37,850 bases of DNA from Gammaproteobacteria bacterium (GTDB lineage: Bacteria > Pseudomonadota > Gammaproteobacteria > Pseudomonadales > Azotimanducaceae): positions 1-37,850 of the forward strand of contig JAPPAV010000025.1 of NCBI GenBank assembly GCA_026705345.1, given 5' to 3'. The translations under genes were made by a program, and so were the position numbers. Shown piece after piece: positions 16,449-25,240 of the stretch; position 1 is the first letter of the stretch, and each line of letters begins with the position of its first letter. The notes under the pieces are model-generated. The model was not told where the DNA came from and searched no databases. It worked only from the letters and a program-made list of their open reading frames with translations.

Positions 16449-17918
16449 ATGAGTGGGATCAATCGGAGATCAGTACTGAAGGCGGGCACTGGGGTCGTCG
16501 TCGCGTCGTCCTTCAGCCGGCTCTGGGCCCGAGAGTCCGCGGTACCCGCCACGCTGGCACCAGTCGCAGACTCCGCCACAGGTCTGCCCCTCCTCAAGCT
16601 TCCCAAGGGGTTCACCTACCGATCCTTTTCCTGGTCGGGCGATGCGATGGCGGACGGCGAACCAACGCCCGAAAGACACGATGGCATGGCCGCCATTCCG
16701 ACCGCCGGGGATGGCGTGATGCTTCTCCGCAACCACGAAGAGATCGTCGCGCCACGGATTAGAGGGGAAAACGTCCCCACCTACGACGATTTCGAGATTC
16801 CACCCGGCACGGAGGGGGCACCAGAGGGATTCCCGGGTTTCGGAGGCGGCGTAACCGGGGTTTCCTACGCTCCCGATCGGGCACCCGCGACGGTGCCGCT
16901 CCTCGCCGGGACCGCCATGAACTGTGCGGGGGGGCCGACGCCTTGGGGATCCTGGCTGACCTGCGAGGAGATCGTCCTCAGAACGAGTCGGGTCGGTGGC
17001 AAGGACCACGGCTATGTCTTTGAAGTTCCCGCCGAAGGTCGCGCGAGTGCTCGGCCGATCGTGGAGATGGGTCTGTTCCGGCACGAGGCGGTCGCCGTCG
17101 ACCCCAAGACAGGCATCGTCTACCTGACCGAGGACAACGGCGCGAACTCCGGCTTCTACCGGTTCCTGCCACAAAACCGGCAACCCAAACACGGTGCGCT
17201 GGAAGAAGGCGGTCGCCTCGAGATGCTCCGTGTGGTGGGCACCCCGAACGCCGACCTGCGCGCCCCGTCGACCGGCGAGGTGCATGCAGTCGATTGGGTA
17301 CCCATCGCCGAACCCGACAGCGATCCCGAGGGCTTCGCGCCGGAGCAATTCGGTGGCAACGTCGTCAGCGTCGGAAAGTCAGGGCCGTACCTGCAGGGCG
17401 AAGCCGCCGGCGGCGCACGCTTCGCCCGTGGCGAGGGCGCGTGGTGGCACGGCGACCTGATCTACTGGGTGGACACGTCAGCTGGCGCTGCGGGCGCTGG
17501 TGCGGTCTGGACCTACGACCCTGCCAAGTCCCTGCTCACCGCTTTCTACGTGTCACCGGACGAAACCGTCGTCGACGCGCCCGACAACATCACGGTGCAC
17601 GACAACGGCCTCGTACTCGCGTGCGAAGACGGCGGCGGTCTGGTCGATGCGTCCGGCGAAGTCCTCCGCGGCGCGCGGCTCCACGCCCTGGACAGACAGG
17701 GCGGATCGTTCGAAGTCGGGGAGAACAATATCGTGATCGATGAACCCATCCCGGATAGGCCGGCGATCGAACCCGGCGACTATCGCCGATCGGAATGGGC
17801 GGGCGCCACGTTCTCGCCCGACGGCAAGACCCTGTTCGTCAACATCCAAACTCCGGGCATCACGTTCGCGATTACTGGGCCTTGGGAGGAGTTGGCCTCA
17901 GGTCGGCATCCGTCCTAG
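16449..17918 (+). CDS. Tat-exported PhoX / DUF839 family protein
   Basis: A 489-residue protein with a twin-arginine signal (NRRSVLKAGTG near the N-terminus). The body matches the PhoX/DUF839 family: LLRNHEE, NCAGGPTPWGSWLTCEE, FRHEAVAVDP, YLTEDNG and GEGAWWHGD are characteristic blocks of the propeller that binds Ca and Fe in PhoX phosphatases. It is shorter than classical PhoX, so phosphatase activity is likely but not certain. The ATG at 16449 has AAGGAG seven bases upstream; an earlier ATG at 16404 has none. It is co-directional with the PQQ dehydrogenase. Confidence 0.85.
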   Translation: MSGINRRSVLKAGTGVVVASSFSRLWARESAVPATLAPVADSATGLPLLKLPKGFTYRSFSWSGDAMADGEPTPERHDGMAAIPTAGDGVMLLRNHEEIVAPRIRGENVPTYDDFEIPPGTEGAPEGFPGFGGGVTGVSYAPDRAPATVPLLAGTAMNCAGGPTPWGSWLTCEEIVLRTSRVGGKDHGYVFEVPAEGRASARPIVEMGLFRHEAVAVDPKTGIVYLTEDNGANSGFYRFLPQNRQPKHGALEEGGRLEMLRVVGTPNADLRAPSTGEVHAVDWVPIAEPDSDPEGFAPEQFGGNVVSVGKSGPYLQGEAAGGARFARGEGAWWHGDLIYWVDTSAGAAGAGAVWTYDPAKSLLTAFYVSPDETVVDAPDNITVHDNGLVLACEDGGGLVDASGEVLRGARLHALDRQGGSFEVGENNIVIDEPIPDRPAIEPGDYRRSEWAGATFSPDGKTLFVNIQTPGITFAITGPWEELASGRHPS

Positions 17919-17973
17919 GAGATTTCCCGGGATACCGCGCGGCGAAACCCAACCGCGGCAATGGTCGACAGGT

Positions 17974-18001
17974 CCGTAGGGGACGGGCTTGTCCCGTCCC
18001 G
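17974..18001 (+). repeat. single palindromic element
   Basis: One plus-oriented copy with the ACGGG stem, between the PhoX-like gene and the convergent aldo/keto reductase. A hairpin here could also act as a transcription barrier, but there is no U-tract. Confidence 0.8.
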
Positions 18002-18031
18002 TTGCCGAGTTCAACTCCCCGTTCGCAGACG

Positions 18032-19036
18032 TCACCTAGCCTGGGCTTCATCCACGTAGGTAGGGACGCCTTCCTCCTCGAAGATCTCGTCGATGGCGTG
18101 GCGATCAGCTTCGCTTAACTGCCAATCCGCTGCCGCAGTGTTTTCCTCGAGTTCGCGTTCGTTTCGCATGCCCACCAGTGCGACGGTCAGGGCCGGGTTG
18201 CCCATTACCCAGGCAATGGCCAGTTGGGCTACGGACTTCCCGTGGTCGGCGGCGAACGTCTTGAGCTTGTCGACGACGCGAAGCTCCGCGCGAAAGTGCT
18301 CGCCCTCGAAGAGCGGCAACCCGAACGCCTTGCCGCTGCTGCGCCAGTCCCAGTCGACGAAGGTGGTCTCGGGCGTCATCGCACCCGTCAAGAGCCCGAA
18401 GCCGAGGCTGCCGTAGGACATGAAGCCGATTCCGGCCTCGCCACAGAACGGAAGGACTTGGGCTTCCATGCGACGGTCGAACAGGTGATAGCCGACCTGG
18501 TTTGCGGTCAGATGCCCGTGCCGTTCGCACTCGCGCATCATGGGGACGTCGTAGTTGGAGACGCCGTAGTGGCGGATCTTTCCGGCCTGCTTCAAGGCCT
18601 CGAGCGCGCCAATAGTGTCGTCGTGGGGCGTCTTGTGATCCGGCCAGTGGATCAACAGCAGGTCGATGTAGTCGGTGTCTAGCCGGCGCAGGCAATCCTC
18701 GGCGTGGGCGGTGATGTGTGCGGGAGAGGCATCGCGGCCCGTAACGGCGGCCCGACCCCGGGTGTCGTCGTCCCGGTAGGCGAATCCGACCTTGGTGACT
18801 ACGACGACGTCCCTGCGTCGCGGGCCCAAGCCCTGGGCAAGCAACTCCTCGGACGTGAAAGGCCCGTAGACCTCGGCGGTATCGAACAGGGTGATGCCGT
18901 GGTCGACGGCCATTTCGACGGCGCGGACGGCCGCCTTGAGGTCGATGTCGCCGTATTGGGTGCCACCCATTTCCCAGGTACCGAAGCCGACCACGGAGCA
19001 GGCGAGGTCGGTGTTGCCGAATTTGCGGTGTTCCAT
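18032..19036 (-). CDS. aldo/keto reductase
   Basis: A 334-residue (beta/alpha)8 NADPH-dependent reductase. The catalytic tetrad is visible: D52 and Y57 in FDTAEVYG, K82 in VVTKVG and H131 in LLIHWPD. The cofactor-binding segment near the C-terminus (VALVGMRNERELEEN) is typical. The physiological carbonyl substrate is unknown. The ATG has a GGAAAG site five bases upstream. It follows the small membrane protein by 21 bases on the same strand. Confidence 0.92.
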   Translation of the reverse strand: MEHRKFGNTDLACSVVGFGTWEMGGTQYGDIDLKAAVRAVEMAVDHGITLFDTAEVYGPFTSEELLAQGLGPRRRDVVVVTKVGFAYRDDDTRGRAAVTGRDASPAHITAHAEDCLRRLDTDYIDLLLIHWPDHKTPHDDTIGALEALKQAGKIRHYGVSNYDVPMMRECERHGHLTANQVGYHLFDRRMEAQVLPFCGEAGIGFMSYGSLGFGLLTGAMTPETTFVDWDWRSSGKAFGLPLFEGEHFRAELRVVDKLKTFAADHGKSVAQLAIAWVMGNPALTVALVGMRNERELEENTAAADWQLSEADRHAIDEIFEEEGVPTYVDEAQAR

Positions 19037-19057
19037 GGCGTCTTTCCGTGGAAACGG

Positions 19058-19372
19058 CTAGCCGCCGGCCCTTCTCCTTGAGACGCGCTTGGCGATTGCG
19101 TGAATCGGTATGGCCAGTAGCCCTACGATGATCGACACGACCGTGATCGCGACGACCAGACCCATGACCGGAATCAGGATGACCGCAAGCAGCAAGGCGA
19201 TCGGCACCATCACGGCCAGCACGACCAACACGATCGGCACGGCCAACGGCAAGGCGACCAGTGCCCCAAACAGGGCCTCGGGCAACGCCGCCAACGCCTT
19301 CGGCTTAGTCGCGGCCAAGACCACCCCCGCACCCACAGCAACCCCGACGAGCACCCATGCCCAAGGTTCCAT
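19058..19372 (-). CDS. small integral membrane protein, unknown function
   Basis: About 104 residues, mostly hydrophobic, with three likely transmembrane helices (WVLVGVAVGAGVVLA; LVALPLAVPIVLVVLAVMV; ILIPVMGLVVAITVVSIIVG) and a basic C-terminal tail (AKRVSRRRAGG) predicted to be cytoplasmic. I do not recognise the family. The frame extends upstream to an ATG at 19414; the internal ATG at 19372 is preferred because the hydrophobic segment starts right after it, although neither has a strong ribosome-binding site. It lies directly upstream of the aldo/keto reductase and may share its transcript. Confidence 0.6.
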   Translation of the reverse strand: MEPWAWVLVGVAVGAGVVLAATKPKALAALPEALFGALVALPLAVPIVLVVLAVMVPIALLLAVILIPVMGLVVAITVVSIIVGLLAIPIHAIAKRVSRRRAGG

Positions 19373-19489
19373 TACCGTCCCCATTTGTTGGTCGACGACC
19401 CGATCATACGCCATGCGGTCGGCAACCCGGGCAAGGGGCCGATTCGAGTAGGCGACCGCGTAGTTGCCGCTGGGGTTTGACTCAACCGA

Positions 19490-20291
19490 TCAAGCTTCAA
19501 TCACCCGCGGATGGGCTTGCACCGACGGCGGCGCCATGAGCCGCCGTTGTCGATCCGTTGCCTCGGGAAAGTCCGTGGGATCGTAGGGCCGCTTGGCCCA
19601 GGTCGAGTGCGGCGGGCTGTACTTGTAGAGCAGCGTCCGGCGTTCGTGATCCGCCGTCCACGTGGTCGTGCCATGGATCAGGGCCTCGGTGAAGATCAGC
19701 ACGTCGCCCGCAGCCATGCTCGGCTGCACGACCCAGTCCTCCCTGCGCTCGAACCGCGCGACGTCCCTCGGCATGTGCTGGAGGAAATTCGACTTGTGGC
19801 TACCGGGAACGCAGGCGAAACCGCCGTCGCCGGGGCCGACATCGGTGAGGTTCCAGGTGGCCACGGTGAGGCCGTTGCGCATCACGCCGTCGTGGTAGCG
19901 GTACCAGTGGTCGGACTCGTACCGCCACGGGCCGCCGTGGAGGGCGTTCGAGCCCGCGCCCTTTCTCATGAAGATGCAATAGTCGTGGTCGATGCGCAGC
20001 CGGCTGCCGACCAGGTCCACGAGATAGGGCAGCAGCCTGTCGTCATCCATGAGGTCGACGAATTGCTGACCCCAGGACGAGATGCCGTTGAAACGTCGGA
20101 ACGGCCCGTCCTCGGGCTGCCGCGGCCAGATTTCGTCCGCGAGCCGGATGAGGTCCTCGCACTCGTCAAGGCTTAATACGTTGGGTACGACGACGAATCC
20201 CCGCAGGTCGAAGAGGAACTTCCCCTCGTCCGTCAGGGCGCTACTGCGTTCAGGGGCGCTCTTGGGTTCGATAACGGTCGCCGACAGTCAT
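19490..20291 (-). CDS. phytanoyl-CoA dioxygenase (PhyH) family protein with an apparent frameshift
   Basis: Codons from about 20260 down to 19490 encode a PhyH-type Fe(II)/2-oxoglutarate dioxygenase: LTDEGKFLFDLRGFVVVPN, then GPGDGGFACVPGSHKSNF, and a second His in ALIHGTTTW. No ATG, GTG or TTG opens this frame before an internal ATG at 20050, which would remove about 80 conserved residues. An ATG at 20291 starts a short frame (MTVGDRYRTQERP) that would join the main frame if one C were missing from a C4 run (20253-20256 on the plus strand). This is either a real frameshift, a sequencing error, or non-canonical initiation. The first ligand motif reads H-G-G rather than H-x-D. Confidence 0.7.
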
Positions 20292-20426
20292 TTGATTCGA
20301 GCCTATGTCATCCGGCTGGGTTGTTCCAATGGCCATGCTTGCCAGCTTGCGCTGACAGGTGCCCTATGAGTTGCGTGTGTCCAGCCCGAGACGTTTAATC
20401 TTGCGGGACCATCCCTAGGTGGCCCC

Positions 20427-20669
20427 ATGGCATCTATCACTGCGGCCGAGGCACGCACCAATCTCTGTCGGCTCATCGACGAGGTGGCGGCGTCACATCA
20501 GCCCCTGCTTATCTGCGGAAAGCAAAACTCGGCCGTATTGGTATCCCAGGAAGATTGGGCCGCCATACAAGAAACGCTGTTTCTGCTTTGTGTTCCAGGA
20601 ATGCGCGGATCCATTCGGGATGGCTTGGCCACACGTGTCGAGAACTGCGGCAAGTTACTCGATTGGTGA
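20427..20669 (+). CDS. Phd/YefM-type antitoxin, orphan
   Basis: An 80-residue antitoxin: MASITAAEARTNLCRLIDEV, then an LLICGKQNSAVLVSQEDWAA block and a C-terminal toxin-binding tail ending GKLLDW, as in canonical YefM. AGGTGG four bases upstream supports the ATG. The usual YoeB/Txe toxin, expected to start within a few bases of the stop, is absent: the downstream plus-strand frames are short and toxin-unlike, and a palindromic element follows at 20730. It may now act alone as an anti-addiction module or simply be decaying. Confidence 0.85.
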   Translation: MASITAAEARTNLCRLIDEVAASHQPLLICGKQNSAVLVSQEDWAAIQETLFLLCVPGMRGSIRDGLATRVENCGKLLDW

Positions 20670-20729
20670 GCGCCGCACTTCCACGGAACAGCTTGTCAAC
20701 CCGTTGAATTGCGTGAGCAAAATCGTTGA

Positions 20730-20805
20730 GGCGACGTTTGTCGTCGCCCGTCCCAAACGCTCCGGTTTCCTCGGCAACGGGACGGGACAAGCCCGTCCCC
20801 TACGG
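20730..20805. repeat. composite palindromic element
   Basis: It has a left hairpin with CGACG-type arms around a short T-loop, a spacer, then a minus-oriented ACGGG copy ending CCCCTACGG. Besides this element, the 213-base gap between the antitoxin and the methyltransferase shows nothing I recognise. Confidence 0.75.
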
Positions 20806-20883
20806 TTTCGATGTTCCTTGCACGTCCGCAGCCCGGCTCCAACGAAGCCGAGGAACCGAGAGCTCGTTCATCGTGGATCATTC

Positions 20884-21672
20884 CTACCGGAGTCTGACTC
20901 CCGTAACGAGGAACTGCGGTAGACAGAACAGGTAGCGGTCGTCGTCGATTGCCGCTTCCGCCTCGGCAAGCAGGGCGTTGACCTCGTCGGCGGAGATTGC
21001 ATCGAAGGCACTCGCATAGCTCGCCATGTTGCGAAGCACGAGCAGGCTGCCGCCCTCGGTGTCCACGCCGGCTTGCACGCGCACATCGACATCGTCGAAT
21101 CCGGCATCGAGCAAGTGGGCACGCAGCTTGCGGCCGATCTCCGGTTCCTTGAACGCCGGTGCCGCCGCATCGAAGAAGCGTCGGGTGCGTTGCCTGCCCC
21201 AGGGTTCGACGGCGATGAAGCCCCAGTCGCTGTCGATCAGGAGTAGACGTCCGCCCGGTTCGAGAACGCGCCGGAACTCGGCGAGCGTGGTCTGGACATC
21301 CGGAACGTACTCGAGGACGTTCTTGCACAAGACGCGATCCACACTGGCGTCGGCGAGCGGTATGCGGTTGCCGTCGACCAGGTGAAAGGAGATGTTGTCC
21401 GATGCCGCATTCCTATGCGACGCCTTCGAGACGAAACTGGCATTGAGATCGACCCCGTAGACGCGCCCGCCGGGTCCGACGATTCCAGCCATTCCCTCGG
21501 TAACGAAACCGGGACCGCAGCCGTAGTCCAATACGCGGGACCCCGAGCGAAGATCGAGGGGGGCGAGCAGCGCCGCGTGACCATCCCGCCACACGAACAT
21601 GCGCTCGTAGCGGGCAACGCGTTCGTCGTCGATTTCCCGCCAATGGTCGGTGTAGAAGGTGTTTTTGGTCAC
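20884..21672 (-). CDS. class I SAM-dependent methyltransferase
   Basis: A 262-residue methyltransferase. The SAM-binding motif I is VLDYGCGPGF at about 47-56; the following acidic strand-end is YGVDLN, and the later blocks VDRVLCKNVLEYV and FRRVLEPGGRLLLID are motifs II and III of UbiE/Methyltransf_11 enzymes. The acceptor cannot be deduced. The start is a GTG with only a weak upstream site. It lies 40 bases downstream of the amidohydrolase on the same strand, with a palindromic element between them. Confidence 0.88.
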   Translation of the reverse strand: MTKNTFYTDHWREIDDERVARYERMFVWRDGHAALLAPLDLRSGSRVLDYGCGPGFVTEGMAGIVGPGGRVYGVDLNASFVSKASHRNAASDNISFHLVDGNRIPLADASVDRVLCKNVLEYVPDVQTTLAEFRRVLEPGGRLLLIDSDWGFIAVEPWGRQRTRRFFDAAAPAFKEPEIGRKLRAHLLDAGFDDVDVRVQAGVDTEGGSLLVLRNMASYASAFDAISADEVNALLAEAEAAIDDDRYLFCLPQFLVTGVRLR

Positions 21673-21691
21673 GGCATCTCGTCAGCAGTGC

Positions 21692-21719
21692 GGGAGACCA
21701 CAAGGGTCTCGCCTACGGG
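21692..21719 (-). repeat. palindromic element, GAGACC-arm variant
   Basis: A short minus-oriented copy with arms GGGAGACC/GGTCTC around an ACAAG loop. Its CCTACGGG end contains the TAG stop of the amidohydrolase gene. Confidence 0.65.
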
Positions 21720-22729
21720 CTTGCCGGCAATCGGTAGACCCGCGCGGCGGTCCCGCTGAAGATCGACGCCTTCTCGGTTTCGCTGAGGCCCATCTTACCG
21801 GCGATGCGCTTCATCAGGTTCCAGAGGGTGCGGTAGGAAACGCATTCCTTGTCCACCGGGAAGTTGCTTTCGAACATGCAACGGTCCGGCCCGAAGGCTT
21901 CGATGGCGTATTGGTAGAACGGGTAGAGCAACTCGCAAAGCTCCGCCGATCCCATGGGGCCCCCGGGGCGTTGATGCATGTGAAACGGCGGCTCCCAGTC
22001 CCGACCGACGCGCTGCTGGGCACCGCCGCATTTGATGACGACGTTCGGGTACGCGGCGATGGAGTCGATGCACAAACGCCAGCGGGTGTTCTCTGCCGCG
22101 GTGGCGTTGGGATCGATCTTCCCGCCGAGGTGGTTGACGATGATCGGCACGTCCGGGTGTGCCGCCGCGAGCTTCGCAAGGGCAGGCAGGCGTTCGTAGT
22201 CGGGAGAGTAGTTGTCGAAGCTCAGGTTGTGCTTGCCGAGCAGCGCGTAGCCCTCCTGGAATTGCTCGTTCAGGTCCGAAGGAAAAGGGCTGCGGATGCC
22301 GCGGAAGTTGGGCGAGGCGGCGAGATGTGCCTCGAGCACTGGCTCCGCTCCCGCACCGAGACGCAGATCGGCAGTACTGAAGATCCCGGTACACAGGCGC
22401 GCGCCGCCGTACTTCCCGGACCGGCTCATCGCGGCAATGCCGTGTACGAACTCCGTCTCCCCGACGCAACGCATCTCCTCCGGACCGTCGGCGCGGTAGA
22501 AGGCGCCGCACTGGGCAAAGACCGTCTGCACCACGTTGTGTCCGGATATCCGAATCTCCTCGGCCATCTCTTCGCAGAGGTAGACGCTCTGCTCCCAAAG
22601 CGCTCCTTCGCCCCGCATGTCCCACAGGTGATGATGGGGATCGACGATCGGCAGGTGCGGCTCCAGTACGTCTTCAGGCTGCTCTTTGGCCAGCCATTCC
22701 TCCAACGGCGCGTTCTCGGCATAAGGCAT
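21713..22729 (-). CDS. amidohydrolase family protein (amidohydrolase 2 type)
   Basis: A 338-residue TIM-barrel metal hydrolase. The N-terminal metal-binding motif is PHHHLWD (H32-x-H34), an internal VNHLGG supplies another His, and FESNFPVD near the C-terminus gives the Asp-bearing loop typical of the PF04909 family (2-pyrone-4,6-dicarboxylate lactonase-like and decarboxylase-like enzymes). The substrate is probably a lactone or a small aromatic acid; this is inference. AGGAG lies nine bases before the ATG. The stop codon is the TAG of a palindromic element. Confidence 0.88.
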   Translation of the reverse strand: MPYAENAPLEEWLAKEQPEDVLEPHLPIVDPHHHLWDMRGEGALWEQSVYLCEEMAEEIRISGHNVVQTVFAQCGAFYRADGPEEMRCVGETEFVHGIAAMSRSGKYGGARLCTGIFSTADLRLGAGAEPVLEAHLAASPNFRGIRSPFPSDLNEQFQEGYALLGKHNLSFDNYSPDYERLPALAKLAAAHPDVPIIVNHLGGKIDPNATAAENTRWRLCIDSIAAYPNVVIKCGGAQQRVGRDWEPPFHMHQRPGGPMGSAELCELLYPFYQYAIEAFGPDRCMFESNFPVDKECVSYRTLWNLMKRIAGKMGLSETEKASIFSGTAARVYRLPASP

Positions 22730-22782
22730 TGCAGACTGCTCCTAGTGTTTGGTTGCGAAGGGCAACGATACAGAACCCAATA

Positions 22783-22828
22783 CGCGGGCGACCACAATGC
22801 GCCCGCAGGGCGCGCGGTCGCCCCCTAC
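22783..22828. repeat. palindromic element with GC-rich insert
   Basis: Reverse-oriented arms GGGCGACC ... GGTCGCCCC-CTAC enclose an inner GCGCCCGC/GCGGGCGC-like hairpin. It occupies the divergent gap between the amidohydrolase and the PqaA-like gene. Confidence 0.65.
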
Positions 22829-22892
22829 ATCGCTCAGCCCGCCCATGTTGTGAAGTATGCTCACGCGTTCATTGGATCCCAATGGGGATCGG

Positions 22893-24539
22893 ATGCGCAC
22901 GACGCTTGCGACATTGCTTGCTAGCCTGTGCCTGTCGACATCGGCGGCGGAGCTGGCCCAGCGGACACTGCTCGACGACTACGTCAAGCAGGACGACGAC
23001 AGCCATGCTTGGCAGGTCGCCGCCTCGAAGACGCTCGAAGGCACGCGCATCGTCGTCTTGGACATGGTGTCCCAGCATTGGCTCACCAAACCGCAAGTCG
23101 ACCGGACGGAGTGGCGCCATTGGCTTCGCCTGTCCATCCCGCCCACGGTCTCGACCGACATCGCCTTCCTCTACATCCAAGGTGGCGGAAACAACAGCGA
23201 GGCGCCCGCGGATGCGGATCCCGGGATGGTCGCTATCGCGAACGCCACCGGATCGGTGGTGGCCGAACTCGGCATGGTTCCCAACCAACCCCTGTCCTTC
23301 GATGGCGACGGCGTGCCGCGTTGGGAGGACGACTTGATCGCCTACAACTGGGCGCGGTCCTTGACGGGCGACGGCCAGAAAAGGCTCGTACTCGAGGCCA
23401 TGACCAAGAGCGCGGTGCGTGCCATGGACACGGTGACCGCGGTCATGGCGAGACCCGAGTGGGGCGAACGACTCATCGAACGGTTCGTGGTTTCCGGCGG
23501 TTCGAAACGCGGGTGGACGAGTTGGCTCACCGCCGCCGTGGACGAGCGGGTCGTGGCCATTGCGCCGATCGTGTTCGACGTGCTCAACATGGAGGCATCG
23601 ATCCGCCATCACTTCGCGGCGTACGGGCACTTCTCGCAGGCGGTTGCCGACTTCGCCTTGCACGGCATCCTGCCGCGAGTCGGCCAGAGGGCGGTGAATG
23701 AACTGATGTGGATCGCGGACCCGTACCGCTACCGGCATCGCGTGACCGTTCCCAAGCTGATCCTCAACGCCTCGGGGGACGAGTTCTTCCTACCCGATTC
23801 ATCGCGGTTCTACTGGGACGAATTGCGCGGCGAGAACTACCTCCGGTATGTCCCGAACGCACCGCACAGCATGTCGGGCACCGATGCCCTCGACACGGTC
23901 GCCGCTTTCCATTGGCTGGTCGTCAACGATCAGCGGCCACCGCGGTACTCCTGGGCACAGCGCGACGACGGAACGTTGCAGGTGATGCCGCTGGATCAGC
24001 CGCAGGGAGTGCTGCTCTGGCAGGCGACCAACCCCGAGGCACGGGACTTCCGCCTCGCCACCTTGGGTCGCGCGTTCAGCAGCACGCCGGTCGAGGCCGA
24101 TACGCGGGGCATGTACACGGCCCGTGTCCCCGCGCCCGAACGCGGGTGGAGTGCCTGGTTCCTCGAACTCACCTACGACGTGGGCGCGCCCAAACCGCTG
24201 AAGCTCACCACGGAGGTCGTGGTCACGCCTGATGTCCTGCCGTTCGAGGGCAAGCCACTCGACCTGCCGACGTCGATCACCATCGCCTGCTCGGGGGCCG
24301 ACCCGGCGTCGGCGCGTGACATCGGTGTCGCCGTCGTCAACGCGCCGAAGGAAGACTTGGATACCGAAACGATCACCACGGAAGTCCTCGACGATCGACT
24401 CTACGTCAACTGGACGCCGAGTACCGATAGTCGCGCGAGCGCAGTTGCCGTAGCCAAGTTCCTCGAGACCGAAGGGTGCACGGACGGGCTATACCAGCTC
24501 GAGTCAGGTGAGGGCATGACCCTGCCGCCGGTGCGTTGA
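22893..24539 (+). CDS. PhoPQ-activated pathogenicity-related (PqaA-like) protein
   Basis: A 548-residue exported protein with a cleavable signal (MRTTLATLLASLCLSTSAAE). The body matches the PhoPQ-regulated PF10142 family, an alpha/beta-hydrolase-like fold: IAFLYIQGGGNN, DLIAYNW, then VVSGGSKRGWTSWLTAAVD around the putative nucleophile elbow (GGSKRG) and LILNASGDEFFLPD with the acidic residue; APHSM may hold the His. The family also occurs in Dictyostelium (AprA) and many marine bacteria; enzymatic activity is unproven. The ATG at 22893 follows a GGGGA site and starts the signal peptide, so the longer frame from 22857 is rejected. Confidence 0.88.
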   Translation: MRTTLATLLASLCLSTSAAELAQRTLLDDYVKQDDDSHAWQVAASKTLEGTRIVVLDMVSQHWLTKPQVDRTEWRHWLRLSIPPTVSTDIAFLYIQGGGNNSEAPADADPGMVAIANATGSVVAELGMVPNQPLSFDGDGVPRWEDDLIAYNWARSLTGDGQKRLVLEAMTKSAVRAMDTVTAVMARPEWGERLIERFVVSGGSKRGWTSWLTAAVDERVVAIAPIVFDVLNMEASIRHHFAAYGHFSQAVADFALHGILPRVGQRAVNELMWIADPYRYRHRVTVPKLILNASGDEFFLPDSSRFYWDELRGENYLRYVPNAPHSMSGTDALDTVAAFHWLVVNDQRPPRYSWAQRDDGTLQVMPLDQPQGVLLWQATNPEARDFRLATLGRAFSSTPVEADTRGMYTARVPAPERGWSAWFLELTYDVGAPKPLKLTTEVVVTPDVLPFEGKPLDLPTSITIACSGADPASARDIGVAVVNAPKEDLDTETITTEVLDDRLYVNWTPSTDSRASAVAVAKFLETEGCTDGLYQLESGEGMTLPPVR

Positions 24540-24546
24540 CCTAGGC

Positions 24547-24593
24547 GGCCGGGCGGCGGCGCGCCCTACGGGCGCGATAGCCCCGCCCTAGGG
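24547..24593. repeat. degenerate palindromic element
   Basis: It carries the GCGCGCCC-TACGGGCGCG inner hairpin seen in the copies at 10436 and 30632, and a right arm AGCCCCGCCCTAGGG in which the terminal CTACG has changed. It lies between the convergent PqaA-like and methyltransferase genes. Confidence 0.6.
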
Positions 24594-24617
24594 CCGATTA
24601 GGCCGCGCGCGAGCAGC

Positions 24618-25232
24618 TCACACCGCGTATCCCCAGTAGGTGAATCCGGCGATCCTTGGCGTAGAAGGCAGGTACATCGTCTCGAGCTGACCGATGTTGA
24701 AGCCGCCTTCGCCAAGCAGGCTGGGGATATCGCGGTTCAGGTGGCAGCCGCCAGCGATCTTCGACCAGAGCGGATCGATGCGATCCTGCCAGCGCCGGAC
24801 ACCGTCGTCAGGTGCTCTGCCGTGCTCACTGAACAGCAGCTTGCCGCCCGGTTTGAGTACGCGGCGCATCTGCCTAAGGGCCGCTTTCCAACCGGGGATC
24901 GTGCACAGCGTGTAGGTTAGGACGACCGTGTCGGCACTGTTGTCGGGAAGCGGGATCTCCTCCCCGGGTAGATCGAGCATGCGCAACTCGAATGGCGCGG
25001 CCTCAACCCGGGCGCGCGCTCTCTCGCGCATGCCCGCCGACGGCTCCAAGCCCCAGACCAACTCGACCTTGTCGACCGTATAGAAGGGGATGTTGAGGCC
25101 GGAACCCATGCCCACCTCTAGGATTCGACCCTCGGCCTGGGGGACGACCTTTTCGCGCTGCCTGCCGATGGGTTTGGCGGCGCACCCCTTGTCAATGCAA
25201 TGGGGCAGGATTCGATCGCTGTAGAAACCCAT
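24618..25232 (-). CDS. class I SAM-dependent methyltransferase
   Basis: A 204-residue methyltransferase. Motif I is ILEVGMGSGLN (about 37-47), followed by VWGLEPSAGM and motif III MRRVLKPGGKLLFSEHG. The N-terminus MGFYSDRILPHCIDKGC is typical of a bacterial subgroup related to the human METTL7 (thiol methyltransferase) family; the acceptor here is unknown. The frame runs upstream inside the sulfatase gene, but the ATG at 25232, eight bases after the sulfatase stop, matches the usual family start. The two genes are probably co-transcribed. Confidence 0.85.
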   Translation of the reverse strand: MGFYSDRILPHCIDKGCAAKPIGRQREKVVPQAEGRILEVGMGSGLNIPFYTVDKVELVWGLEPSAGMRERARARVEAAPFELRMLDLPGEEIPLPDNSADTVVLTYTLCTIPGWKAALRQMRRVLKPGGKLLFSEHGRAPDDGVRRWQDRIDPLWSKIAGGCHLNRDIPSLLGEGGFNIGQLETMYLPSTPRIAGFTYWGYAV

Positions 25233-25240
25233 GATCGTCT

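Noticed and set aside
20509-20790. 93-codon minus-strand frame over the antitoxin
   Set aside because: It overlaps the antitoxin antisense and runs into a palindromic element; no toxin-like pattern was found in it.
21659-22924. 421-codon plus-strand open frame
   Set aside because: Antisense to the amidohydrolase, whose metal motifs are unmistakable.
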